Positions 33,190 through 40,950 of a DNA stretch of 42,722 nucleotides are shown here, piece by piece. Source of the stretch: Bdellovibrionales bacterium (lineage in GTDB: Bacteria > Bdellovibrionota > UBA1018 > CAIMNF01). A program made the translations under genes and the position numbers. The notes under the pieces are model-generated. The model had not been told where the DNA came from. It saw only the letters and a list, made by a program, of their open reading frames with translations, and ran no database searches. Position 1 is the stretch's first letter, and each line of letters begins with the position of its first letter. Where the stretch lies: NCBI GenBank assembly GCA_018969905.1, contig JAGWXK010000010.1:1-42722 (forward strand), read 5' to 3'.

Positions 33190-35318
33190 TAGTTGTCCTC
33201 CGCACCGCTTTGAATCCAATCATGGATCGCGGCTTGAATTTCATTGCTCAGGTAAGGTCCACCCATGGGCATTCGAGGATCGCTTGTGCCTGTGATTCTT
33301 TTGTAAAGTTCGCTGTTTTCCGGGTGATTCGGGCTGATAAGATTGCCGAAGTTCAGAAGATAGGCATGGGAAGGTTGGTTTAGGTGGGGGGCGTTTCCGT
33401 CTTGACCATGACAAGATTGACAGTGAGGACTGAATACATAATTCCGAATGTGTGACAATCTTGGCGATAAGGCGTAGTTAAATGTGCTCGAATAGGTATC
33501 ACTTGCGATGCCATCAATGACTTGAACCGTAACGGCGAGTTCAGGACTCCCCGCGGGGAGCGGCGGAGTTGTGCAGTTTATGCTTGAGTCGTTGAAACTG
33601 TTAACAACGCAAGGTTCGGTACCCAGGAAGACCTCAGTCGAGGCGCTGAAGTTGGCTCCCTCTATTGTAATTTGGGTCCCCCCTTCGACCGAGCCTGCTG
33701 AAGGTGAAATGGACGAGATTTGCACATCATTGGATTGGAATCGTTTCCAAGAGCGCGAGCGAAAATATTCAGTTGCGAAAATCTTCTTGATTGCCCATTT
33801 CGGGTCGCCATTGGCCTTGAATTCGGCGGTCAATGCCTTGAGATACTCCCACATTTCGCTGTGGAGCGCAGGGCTTCCCGAAGGTAGATTGGGAAATGAA
33901 TCGGCATCGGATTCGAGTTGGATGCCTGAAATCATGGAAAAGTATCGAACCAGACCGCAAAAATAGTAATCATCTTCATTGGCGAGGGTCTGACCAAGAG
34001 CCTGAAGCTGGGTTGAGGAATCGGATTCAAGTGAGATGGGAATCAAGGACTCCCGGTAACCTCCGTCGATTGCAGAGGTATAGGCGAGTCGGGCAGAACC
34101 TGATCTTCTGAAGAAATTCGCATCCGAGGATGATCTCCAGTAACTTTGGCCCTGAATTACAGGTCCTTCATAGCGATTGATGAAGTGATGAAACCCTGTG
34201 AGATCAACATTGCCAGTGTTGGTCTCAAGGCCACTTGGAATCAAAGGATAGTTTTTCCAGAGGTGGGTTAAAGAGATGTTTCGCAGGCTTGAGGAAAGCG
34301 GATCGGAGTTTGAATGGCAGGCTAGACACTGAAGGTTCTTGCGGAAGCTCGGAATCGCAGAATCCGAGCCGGTCAGAATGTCATTGTTCGGAATCTGTGA
34401 TTGCTTCAGGTAGGGGCCCTTTTTACAAAGCGCGGTATTCATGAGTTCATGCGACCATCGCCTGGCCATGACCAATGCCCCATCGGATTTTCTGTCATAG
34501 GGTAGACCTAAATTCAAAAGCAAGAACGCAGGCTCTCCCAGGTATCCCGCTCCCAGGGTTCGCTGCCAAAGAATCGAATCGCTGGAGGAATCGATATTGC
34601 TTGGAACTCGTCCTGCTGAGCCATAAAAATGAATTGAATCGTTTGGAAAGGTGGTTTTAATCCCCCGAAGTAGTCCGCGGTCCACGCCTCTCAGTAAAAT
34701 CCCATGGGGCTCTTCTTCTGCATTTGCAAGACTTTTTGGGTCGTAAACCTGAAGAACGGTAACGGTGAGCTCCGGTTGACTTAGTGCCTGAAATGGATTT
34801 TCAGGGATTACTCTAAGATTTCCCCAATGGCTGGATACAGACTGATCACGAATGATTCGGAGCATGGAAGATTCGGTAACCGCCAGGCGAAAGTTTGATT
34901 TTAAGAATGCCCAGGTGAAATATCCAGGAGCAAGGCTTGAATCATAGGTCAATCTTGCAAACCCTGTATCGTCGAGCACTTTCCTAAAGTCGTCGTTCTT
35001 GAAAAATGATTCATGAAATTGTTGAATCCTACGGGCAACCTGCTTGGCCTCCTCCGGAGTGATGTTTTGCTTTGCGGTGGAAATGAAACCAGAGGTCGTG
35101 AGAATCTTTGGCGAATCCACAAGATCGTTACACAAAGCAAGAGCCGAAGTGCGGCTTTGAATCGATGCACGGCGAGGATCTTTGGGGGAGAGTCGCAGGT
35201 TGAACACGCTAAAGCACCGGGTAACCAATTCCTGTGGATTAATTGGATCCACCACTGCGGCGAAAGTATCACCGAGAGCGATAAAAACGAGTATAGAGAA
35301 GCAAGCGAAACGATTCAT
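33189..35318 (-). CDS. Exported di-heme cytochrome c-like protein with IPT domain
   Basis: 709 aa from the ATG at 35318 with signal peptide MNRFACFSILVFIALGDTFAA. Two heme-c motifs are visible: CLACH (residues 331-335; 34314-34328) and C-terminal CQSCHG (633-638; 33408-33422) followed by R-M-P-M-G-G, a Met that could be the axial ligand. Between them, about residues 535-620, lies an immunoglobulin-like IPT/TIG domain (ISSISPSAGSVEGGTQITIEGANFSASTEVFLG). The C-terminal part resembles planctomycete cytochrome-C-like domains with PNHPENSELYKRITG and an IQSGAEDN end. It starts the operon with DUF1501 and should act as an exported electron carrier or oxidoreductase. Its substrate is unknown. Confidence 0.78.
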   Translation of the reverse strand: MNRFACFSILVFIALGDTFAAVVDPINPQELVTRCFSVFNLRLSPKDPRRASIQSRTSALALCNDLVDSPKILTTSGFISTAKQNITPEEAKQVARRIQQFHESFFKNDDFRKVLDDTGFARLTYDSSLAPGYFTWAFLKSNFRLAVTESSMLRIIRDQSVSSHWGNLRVIPENPFQALSQPELTVTVLQVYDPKSLANAEEEPHGILLRGVDRGLLRGIKTTFPNDSIHFYGSAGRVPSNIDSSSDSILWQRTLGAGYLGEPAFLLLNLGLPYDRKSDGALVMARRWSHELMNTALCKKGPYLKQSQIPNNDILTGSDSAIPSFRKNLQCLACHSNSDPLSSSLRNISLTHLWKNYPLIPSGLETNTGNVDLTGFHHFINRYEGPVIQGQSYWRSSSDANFFRRSGSARLAYTSAIDGGYRESLIPISLESDSSTQLQALGQTLANEDDYYFCGLVRYFSMISGIQLESDADSFPNLPSGSPALHSEMWEYLKALTAEFKANGDPKWAIKKIFATEYFRSRSWKRFQSNDVQISSISPSAGSVEGGTQITIEGANFSASTEVFLGTEPCVVNSFNDSSINCTTPPLPAGSPELAVTVQVIDGIASDTYSSTFNYALSPRLSHIRNYVFSPHCQSCHGQDGNAPHLNQPSHAYLLNFGNLISPNHPENSELYKRITGTSDPRMPMGGPYLSNEIQAAIHDWIQSGAEDN

Positions 35319-35388
35319 CCCTATTCCCATTATCGGTTGATTAGAATCGGAAAATAAGTGTGTCTTTTCTGACCTGTCATCAAAAATG

Positions 35389-35425
35389 AAAAGCCACCGA
35401 AACCTTTGGCTTCAGTGGCTTTTTA
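35389..35425. terminator. Terminator A, last of the tRNA-Ser tail array
   Basis: Stem AAAAGCCAC...GTGGCTTTT with a CCTTTGG inner stem, flanked by A and T tracts, so it can act in both directions: stop of the minus-strand tRNA-array transcript and of any plus-strand transcript. Confidence 0.7.
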
Positions 35426-35428
35426 AAA

Positions 35429-35652
35429 TGGCGGAGAGAGAGATTCGGCCAAGCGCTCGTCGCGCCATCCGGGCGCTCCTCCGCCTGGCTTCAGGTACAT
35501 CCTGTACCTGGCTGCACATTTGGTGCAGTCGCACTTTTCGGCCATAGTGGCCTCAAAGCCTCGCCATCCTTTCGCTCGCATCAAGCTCGCTCAGCCTGCA
35601 CTGCAGGCCGGTCTGCTCGCTCCTCATCTCTCTCTTTACCCGCTGTGCAAAA
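35429..35652 (-). repeat. tRNA-tail repeat unit 1 (structured, about 224 bp)
   Basis: Minus-strand reading ends with a near copy of the tRNA-Ser 3' end, complement of TGGCGGAGAGAGAGATTCG at 35429-35447 (2-bp shorter run than the tRNA). It shares about 30 bp at this end with unit 2 and has a homologous opposite end (ATCTCTCTC...AAAATTAAAA). Extra hairpins unique to this unit: CAGGTAC/GTACCTG (35492-35510), CTGCAC/GTGCAG (35512-35528), GGCCA/TGGCC (35540-35552) and CCTGCA/TGCAGG near 35600. No credible ORF. Confidence 0.65.
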
Positions 35653-35654
35653 TT

Positions 35655-35691
35655 AAAAAGGCCTCCTGGCAGATGCCCGGAAGCCTTTTTA
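35655..35691. terminator. Terminator B between tail repeats
   Basis: Stem AAAAGGCCTCC...GGAAGCCTTTT with short loop and A/T tracts at the two ends; directly follows unit 2 in minus-strand orientation. Confidence 0.7.
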
Positions 35692-35694
35692 AAA

Positions 35695-35852
35695 TGGCGG
35701 AGAGAGAGAGATTCGGCCAAGCGCTCGGGCTCACTTCACGTTCGCCCTCCGCCTGGCCACCTCGCAAACCTCTGACTCGCGTCACGCTCGTCAGCAGGCC
35801 GTAGGGCCTGACGGTCTGCTCGCTTCGAATCTCTCTCTCCCCGCCCCGAAAA
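35695..35852 (-). repeat. tRNA-tail repeat unit 2 (structured, about 158 bp)
   Basis: Contains an exact 21-bp copy (35695-35715) of the tRNA-Ser 3' end at 35896-35916, including CCA on the minus strand. Its two ends form a 20-bp inverted repeat (35696-35715 with 35826-35845, 19 of 20 paired), so the RNA should close as a long stem with a hairpin CAGGCC..GGCCTG in its loop. Unit 1 is the related copy. I see no credible ORF. Confidence 0.7.
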
Positions 35853-35857
35853 TTAAA

Positions 35858-35892
35858 ATGCCCCCGGAACCGTTGGCTCCGGAGGCTTTTTT
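35858..35892. terminator. Terminator C immediately downstream of tRNA-Ser
   Basis: GC-rich stem GCCCCCGGA..TCCGGAGGC with loop around CCGTTGG and T tracts toward both sides (TTTTTT at 35887-35892). In minus orientation it lies 3-4 nt after the CCA of tRNA-Ser. That it is followed by two more tail copies with terminators suggests some transcripts read through it. Confidence 0.7.
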
Positions 35893-35895
35893 AAA

Positions 35896-35985
35896 TGGCG
35901 GAGAGAGAGAGATTCGAACTCTCGAGGGATGTTACTCCCTGCACCCTTAGCAAGGGTGTGGTTTCGACCACTCACCCATCTCTCC
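35896..35985 (-). tRNA. tRNA-Ser (anticodon GCU)
   Basis: 90 nt. Acceptor stem GGAGAGA pairs with TCTCTCC, discriminator G, encoded CCA (TGG at 35896-35898 on the plus strand). The anticodon loop in the CACCCTT-GCT-AAGGGTG arm gives GCU for AGC/AGU serine codons. The long variable arm (AGGGAGTAACATCCCT region) and the T-arm with GTTCGAATC are as expected for a class II serine tRNA. Confidence 0.93.
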
Positions 35986-36007
35986 GTTGGTCGATTCGAT
36001 CCTTCCG

Positions 36008-36036
36008 ACGCTATCAAAGCTTGACCCCTGACGCAA
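36008..36036 (-). promoter_or_regulatory. Possible promoter for tRNA-Ser
   Basis: On the minus strand TTGCGT (36036-36031) and TAGCGT (36013-36008) are separated by 17 bp and end 22 bp upstream of the tRNA 5' end. Each hexamer matches the sigma-70 consensus in about half its positions. Confidence 0.3.
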
Positions 36037-36083
36037 GAGGAGGGTTGCAAGGGGAGCCGGGCTTTCGTAGACTGAAGCCACTT

Positions 36084-36704
36084 ATGAAGAAAAGCCTCTT
36101 GATTCCGCTCGGATTGGCACTTTTTTGCGCAAACCATGCCTGGGCAGGGTCCTGCGAGTACCGGGTCGATCCATCCTCGATCCAGGTGAACTGGACGGCC
36201 TTCAAAACGATGCAAAAGCTTGCGGTAAAAGGCTCGTTTACGGAGCTTTCCGTGATCGGAGAGCTTCAGGCGGGGAGCCTTGAGTCCTTGCTCGGGCAAC
36301 TCGAAGCCGAGATCGACATCAAAAACGAAAGCCTGATCCGGACCGGAAATCCGGGGCGTGACCTTACGATTTTTCAGCATTTCTTCAGCAATTTTAAGAA
36401 AAAACCCTTGATCAAAGGCGAAATCAAAAAGCCCGTCGGCAATGATCGGGAGGGGACTTTCGGGCTTAAGCTCACCATGAACAAGAACTCAAAAGAAATT
36501 CCGTTCCGCTACACGCTTTCCGAGGCAGGAGTTTTTGAGGCGCAAGGGGCGATCGATGTCCTTGATTTTGCCTTGGATGGAGCACTGAAGGATTTGAACC
36601 GCACCTGCGAGGTTCTTCATCGGGGCCCGGACGGGGTTTCCAAGACCTGGTCCCAGGTTGAACTGAAACTGGTGGCACGAATCGGAAAAACCTGTTCGCC
36701 ATGA
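36084..36704 (+). CDS. YceI-like periplasmic protein
   Basis: 206 aa from the ATG at 36084, where MKKSLLIPLGLALFCANHAWA gives a signal peptide; the frame begins earlier but inside the tRNA region. SSIQVNWTAFKTMQKLAVKGSFTEL and the later PLIKGEIKKPVGND, LTMNKNSKEIPFRYTLSE agree with the YceI/lipocalin-like beta barrel that binds isoprenoid or lipid ligands in the periplasm. First gene of a plus-strand operon; ATGA overlap with the creatininase-like gene. Confidence 0.75.
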   Translation: MKKSLLIPLGLALFCANHAWAGSCEYRVDPSSIQVNWTAFKTMQKLAVKGSFTELSVIGELQAGSLESLLGQLEAEIDIKNESLIRTGNPGRDLTIFQHFFSNFKKKPLIKGEIKKPVGNDREGTFGLKLTMNKNSKEIPFRYTLSEAGVFEAQGAIDVLDFALDGALKDLNRTCEVLHRGPDGVSKTWSQVELKLVARIGKTCSP

Positions 36705-37603
36705 TTGCTTCATTCGCCCTCCTTCATCCTCGGGATCTGGACACTCTTCCTAAAGAGCTCACCGTGGTTTTGTTTCCCGTCGGAGGGCTTGAGCAGCATG
36801 GTCCGCATCTGCCCTTTGGAACCAAGCTTTTGCAGGCGGAAGTGATGGCCCGAAAGCTTGCCGAGGGCCTGGAGAAGCGGATGCCAGCCTGGAACTTTGT
36901 TTTGATGCCGCTCATTCCGCTTACGGTGGATGGAGTGACCAATCGCTTCGCTCTTCCTGTGCGACCGCACGTCGTTCGAGATGCGGTGGTGGATCAAGCC
37001 GAGCACCTGAAGAGGCTTGGGTTTAAGAACTTTATTGTGGTGAATTCCCATCATACACCCAAGCAAATCACAGCGCTTGAAGATGCGGCAAAACTGGTAA
37101 ATGGCAGACTCGGGTGGATGGGTCGTAAATTCCAAATGGTCTCCATCAGTGGTGCATTGGTGGATGCGAAGACGGTGTTTGAATCCCCAATGATCGCTCT
37201 TCCCGATGAACACGGGGGGGAGCGGGATACCTCCTTCATGTTGGCAAATGATCACTCGGCGGTTTTGACAAACTACCGTGATCTCCCTGAGATTCCGAGG
37301 CCAAAGGCAAGCGTTCTCAGGTTCTTTGATTATCTGAATCACCGGATCGATGGGTACTGGGGGCGGCCATCCCATTCATCAGCACAAAATGGTGAGACCG
37401 ATTTTTCCACCGAGATGAACCTCCTTGTCGAGCGCCTGCTCCCGTGGCTTGAAAAGGGGCAGGGAAGCAGCCAGTTTTTGTCGGCTTACCGGTTTTTTCC
37501 ATTCAACGGAAGCTTTTTCAAGGCATACATTCTCTCAGTGATCCTGTTTGTGATGATGATGGTCTGGGCAGTTTGGAGCATGCGAGATGTATTTGAACCT
37601 TAG
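36701..37603 (+). CDS. Creatininase-family protein with altered metal site and C-terminal TM helix
   Basis: 300 aa. The family motif reads G-G-L-E31-Q-H33-G-P-H-L-P-F-G-T-K42: E31 and H33 are kept, but the aspartate that normally follows GT is lysine. The second motif is V-N-S-H117-H-T-P-K rather than NGHGGN; H171-G-G-E174-R-D-T-S stands for HAGxxETS. Residues 272-293 form a hydrophobic helix absent from ordinary creatininases, so the protein is probably membrane-tethered. Metal-dependent amidohydrolase chemistry is therefore doubtful. The stop overlaps the next gene by 17 bp. Confidence 0.75.
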   Translation: MIASFALLHPRDLDTLPKELTVVLFPVGGLEQHGPHLPFGTKLLQAEVMARKLAEGLEKRMPAWNFVLMPLIPLTVDGVTNRFALPVRPHVVRDAVVDQAEHLKRLGFKNFIVVNSHHTPKQITALEDAAKLVNGRLGWMGRKFQMVSISGALVDAKTVFESPMIALPDEHGGERDTSFMLANDHSAVLTNYRDLPEIPRPKASVLRFFDYLNHRIDGYWGRPSHSSAQNGETDFSTEMNLLVERLLPWLEKGQGSSQFLSAYRFFPFNGSFFKAYILSVILFVMMMVWAVWSMRDVFEP

Positions 37604-38354
37604 GCTCAGCATCCGGATGGTCGTTCTTCTTCTGCTGGCTGGCTGTTCCTCACCGCAAGTCACAAAGGTTTTGTCTCCGGTGGAGCAAATCGCTGTCGAC
37701 TCGGAACGGGCAGCGGGACTTGCAAATGATTTTCGGAAGAAAGTGCGATTTGTCAGGGTTCCCAGGCTTGAACGGTTTCTTTCACGCATGGGAACTCGTT
37801 TGGCCGGAGCATCCAGGGATTTTCCCCTAGAGCGCGTCGAAGTGAAGATCCATTATGATTCTTCACCAGATCTCAGGCGGGCATTTTCCTTTCCCGGAAC
37901 CCTCGTGTCACTTCCCCTCGGTTTTTTGCGACAAGTGGATTATGAAAACGAACTGGCGGCCGGTATTGCCTATGAGCTTGGGCATGTGATCAACCGGCAT
38001 CTGGCCAATCGTATTTTTTCGGGTGGGGACCAGAACCCGAATCAGGTGGCCATGTTTGGGGATTCGAGTGTGTTTGAATGGGATCGGGATGAACGTGCGC
38101 GTTCAATCAAGGTTGGAACGGAGTTGCTGTATTATGCGGGTTATGATGTGCGGGGAATGGCGTCAATATTTCAGCGGAATCATCGGTTTTTCGGAAATCC
38201 GGATACCGATTCAAATCAAAAGGAAGTAGAATTCAATGTACGGGAGGCTCAGAGGTCAAGAAGCGGCCTTTTGCCACCTGTAAAGCCCATTGTGAGGAGC
38301 TCGGAGTTCATTCAGTTCAAGAGGGAGCTGGGGCGGGTTCAGGGATCAGAATGA
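37587..38354 (+). CDS. M48-like lipoprotein with inactivated zinc motif
   Basis: 255 aa with a lipobox (LLLLAGC at about residue 20), so an outer-membrane or periplasmic lipoprotein. The M48 layout (ELAAGIAYELGHVINRHLANR, then AGYDVRGMASIFQR) is clear, as in LoiP/BepA-type proteases. But the zinc motif HExxH reads Y129-E-L-G-H133: the first His is Tyr (codon TAT at 37971), and the usual E..AD..G downstream is also altered. It should not be an active protease unless another residue serves; a folding or adaptor role is plausible. Overlaps the creatininase stop and the amgK start (ATGA). Confidence 0.8.
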   Translation: MYLNLRLSIRMVVLLLLAGCSSPQVTKVLSPVEQIAVDSERAAGLANDFRKKVRFVRVPRLERFLSRMGTRLAGASRDFPLERVEVKIHYDSSPDLRRAFSFPGTLVSLPLGFLRQVDYENELAAGIAYELGHVINRHLANRIFSGGDQNPNQVAMFGDSSVFEWDRDERARSIKVGTELLYYAGYDVRGMASIFQRNHRFFGNPDTDSNQKEVEFNVREAQRSRSGLLPPVKPIVRSSEFIQFKRELGRVQGSE

Positions 38355-39433
38355 AGATCAAAACTGTTTTGGATGAGGTGAAGTCGGCGATGGATGCACA
38401 GGTGAGAGAAGAGCAAGGCATGCAGACCTTTATTGAGCGCTCGCGCGCAATCCAGTCCATCGAAAAAATGCCGGGGGATGCGAGCACACGTCGCTATTAT
38501 CGGATCAAAACCAGAGACGGGGATCAGGGCTTGCGCACCCTGGTGGTGATGGCGATGGAACCTTTTGAGGAGAGAGGCGGAAGTATCCCGTTCCTCTGCA
38601 TCCAAAAACATCTGAGACGCAACGGTGTTGATGTTCCGGAGGTTCTGGACTTCGATGCCCGTCAAGGCTTCATTCTGCTTGAGGATCTCGGGGACACGAC
38701 GCTCCTGAGGAGCCTGCAGGATGTGGCAGATCGCGCGCAGGAACGGCTATTTTTCGAGAAGGCGATTGATGCGGTAGTGAACCTTCATGTGGCAACGGGC
38801 CCGATTCATGCGGATGAGGTGGAAAAAAACGTCATCGATGGCTTCAAACTCCGCTTTGACGAAGAAAAGCTGCTTTGGGAGGTGAATTTCACCATCGAGC
38901 ATTTCTACGAAAAACACCTGCAGCGGAACATTACCGTTCAGGACCGGAAAATCATGAATGACGGATTTAAAAGGATCTGTGCTGAGCTTGCTGCAGAGCC
39001 CACTGTTTTTACCCATCGGGACTATCACAGTCGCAATATCATGGTGACCGGATCCGGACGCTATGCAATGATCGACTTCCAGGATGCACGGATGGGGCCC
39101 GCCCAATATGACCTGGCTTCCCTGCTGAGGGACAGTTACTACCAGCTCGATGAGGCGCAGATTCATCACCTAACGCGCTACTACATGGAGCAGATGAAGA
39201 AACGGGGTGCACCTGTCCAGGATGAAGCCCGTTTTGACAGGTTGTTTGATCTGATGGCTGTGCAACGTAACTTCAAAGCAATCGGAAGTTTTGCATCCTT
39301 TTTGAACCGAAGGGGAAATCCCGCATACCTAAAGTTCATTGGAAATACGTTCGAAAACATCCGTAGGAATCTTTTGAAGTATCCCGAGTTTTCAAGGCTG
39401 AGAGAGGTTCTCTATCACTACTACTATTTCTAA
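38351..39433 (+). CDS. amgK: Aminoglycoside-phosphotransferase-fold sugar kinase, AmgK-like
   Basis: 360 aa. Kinase motifs: H222-R-D224-Y-H-S-R-N229 (Brenner catalytic loop) and D242 in MIDFQDARMGPAQYDLASLL. N-terminal ATP site region GDASTRRYYRI. In Pseudomonas, AmgK phosphorylates MurNAc/GlcNAc at C1 in the anhydro-sugar-independent peptidoglycan recycling route, and is encoded beside murU, as here. Support for the name comes from this pairing and general similarity to the family, not from a substrate test. ATGA overlap with the M48-like gene, and 4 bp before MurU. Confidence 0.75.
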   Translation: MKIKTVLDEVKSAMDAQVREEQGMQTFIERSRAIQSIEKMPGDASTRRYYRIKTRDGDQGLRTLVVMAMEPFEERGGSIPFLCIQKHLRRNGVDVPEVLDFDARQGFILLEDLGDTTLLRSLQDVADRAQERLFFEKAIDAVVNLHVATGPIHADEVEKNVIDGFKLRFDEEKLLWEVNFTIEHFYEKHLQRNITVQDRKIMNDGFKRICAELAAEPTVFTHRDYHSRNIMVTGSGRYAMIDFQDARMGPAQYDLASLLRDSYYQLDEAQIHHLTRYYMEQMKKRGAPVQDEARFDRLFDLMAVQRNFKAIGSFASFLNRRGNPAYLKFIGNTFENIRRNLLKYPEFSRLREVLYHYYYF

Positions 39434-39437
39434 AGGC

Positions 39438-40289
39438 ATGGTGCTTGCGGCAGGACTCGGGACCCGGCTTAGGCCCTTTACGGAACGAACGCCAAAACCC
39501 CTGATTCCATTGTACGGAATTCCCTGCATCGAATTCGTACTGCTTTCCCTGCAGAAAGCTGGAGTTCGGGAGGCAGTGGTAAACATTCATGCCCATGCAG
39601 ACCAGGTCAGGGCCCATCTTCACTCGTCTGCCCGAGGGTCTCTTCAGATTGCAATCAGTGATGAATCAAGGCTTCTTTTGGGAAGCGCCGGAGGGATTCG
39701 GCATGCTCTTCCGCTTCTTGGAAAAGAAGCGTTCTTTTCGATGAACGCCGATGTCCTGCATCTGGCTCCGCTCGAGGACCTTGCGAGACGTCACCAAGCC
39801 CTAAGAGACCAACACAATGTACTGATGACCCTGGTGCTCGCCTCTGGAGAGGCATTGGCAGGGCAGGACGGTGAGTACAGGGAAATCGTTGCAAATGACT
39901 CAACCGGACTCATTGAAGGTTTTGCCGAGAAGAAGCGAGGTGTGCCTTTTTTTACCGGCACCGCGGTATTTGAGCCTGATGCGTTCCGGCATCTGCCTTT
40001 GGGGGTACCCGCAGAATTTGTTCCAGAGGTTCTGCAGCCCGCGATTCGGGCGGGGAGAGTGGGCTTCTTGAGATCTGACGCTGTTTGGCTCGACATCGGG
40101 TCTCCTGAGCTCTGGTTTCGGGCAGAACAAAGGATCCGGGAAATATTGAGCTCAGGCAGGATTCCAGACTTCCTCGCAAACAGGCTCAAACACTCGGATC
40201 CAAGCTTTGGAGGAAGATTCGAGCTTGGCAAAAAGCGAATCCGATTAGACGATACGGTTCATGAGATTGAGGATTTTCGGGATTCCTAG
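39438..40289 (+). CDS. murU: Nucleotidyltransferase, MurU-like
   Basis: 283 aa. The N-terminus MVLAAGLGTRLRPFTERTPKPLIPLYG is the nucleotidyltransferase signature (GxGTR, TPKPLIPL), and FSMNADVLHL holds the metal-binding Asp-Xaa-Asp-like site. With AmgK it should convert MurNAc-1-P to UDP-MurNAc. Longer than P. putida MurU (about 223 aa) through the C-terminus. The ATG at 39438 begins right at the first strand and upstream in-frame residues (SITTTISKG) also fit the family, but no ATG, GTG or TTG is found there. Overlaps the next gene by 29 bp. Confidence 0.75.
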   Translation: MVLAAGLGTRLRPFTERTPKPLIPLYGIPCIEFVLLSLQKAGVREAVVNIHAHADQVRAHLHSSARGSLQIAISDESRLLLGSAGGIRHALPLLGKEAFFSMNADVLHLAPLEDLARRHQALRDQHNVLMTLVLASGEALAGQDGEYREIVANDSTGLIEGFAEKKRGVPFFTGTAVFEPDAFRHLPLGVPAEFVPEVLQPAIRAGRVGFLRSDAVWLDIGSPELWFRAEQRIREILSSGRIPDFLANRLKHSDPSFGGRFELGKKRIRLDDTVHEIEDFRDS

Positions 40290-40950
40290 GTTGTCCCTAT
40301 TTTTTGCGGGATTGTTTCCATCCCTCACCTGGTGCGCATTTCATCCCCTCTCCTTGGTGTACCGAAGGGAGGACTTCATGTGGGTTTGCGGACTCGGCAT
40401 TCTTGTTGCGCTCCTGTTCTCGACGCTGATTCGCAGGGGGGTCTTTTTGTTTCGATATTTTCTTTATCTTCTCTTTCTGGTGGAAATCGGGGTGGCGCTT
40501 GTGGGTGCCGTGCTCGATCGGGATTTTGTTTCTCTTGGAATTGCACTGCTGGCGTTTTTTGGATTCACCTGGATTGCTCTGTGGCTTGAGCGAAAAATAG
40601 GCTCTGCCGCGCTCAACCCGGACCATGTCTGGTACGAAGGGGATCCTCGGTTGATTCCCGGAATAAAGGCATGGGTTCGTGAGGGAGATGTTTGTCTAGC
40701 CGCCCGGGTGCGCAGGCTTGATGAGGGAGGATTCTTTTTGTTCCTTGATCAACCCTTTTCATTCAAGCCGGGGGGCATTCTGGGTGTCGAGATGTCATCC
40801 GAAAATCGTAATGTTGCGGGCGATGCCAGAATTACCGCGCATTTCTCGGGTGAAAAGATGGGGTTGGGGCTTCAGTTTTTGCCAAAAGACCTTTATCATT
40901 TCGGCGATTATTCGGCATTGGTGCAGGAATTACGAGGTAAAGGTTTATGA
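40261..40950 (+). CDS. Membrane protein with PilZ-like C-terminal domain
   Basis: 229 aa: three to four hydrophobic segments (about 8-30, 36-57, 60-83, 86-105) followed by a cytoplasmic beta-rich domain (120-225) with RRLDEGGFFLFLD and MGLGLQFLPKD. The pattern is similar to PilZ, which binds cyclic-di-GMP, but the RxxxR and DxSxxG residues are not seen, so nucleotide binding is doubtful. It may work as a protein-binding version. Overlaps murU by 29 bp and the lipoprotein gene by 4 bp (ATGA). Confidence 0.5.
   Translation: MRLRIFGIPRLSLFFAGLFPSLTWCAFHPLSLVYRREDFMWVCGLGILVALLFSTLIRRGVFLFRYFLYLLFLVEIGVALVGAVLDRDFVSLGIALLAFFGFTWIALWLERKIGSAALNPDHVWYEGDPRLIPGIKAWVREGDVCLAARVRRLDEGGFFLFLDQPFSFKPGGILGVEMSSENRNVAGDARITAHFSGEKMGLGLQFLPKDLYHFGDYSALVQELRGKGL

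Noticed and set aside
35520-35804. 94-codon plus-strand frame across the tRNA-tail repeats
   Set aside because: It crosses terminator B and both repeat units and has a composition driven by the repeats, so it is not a credible gene.
35429-35892. CRISPR array
   Set aside because: Only two unequal units with terminators and internal hairpins; repeat and spacer sizes do not fit and no cas gene is near.
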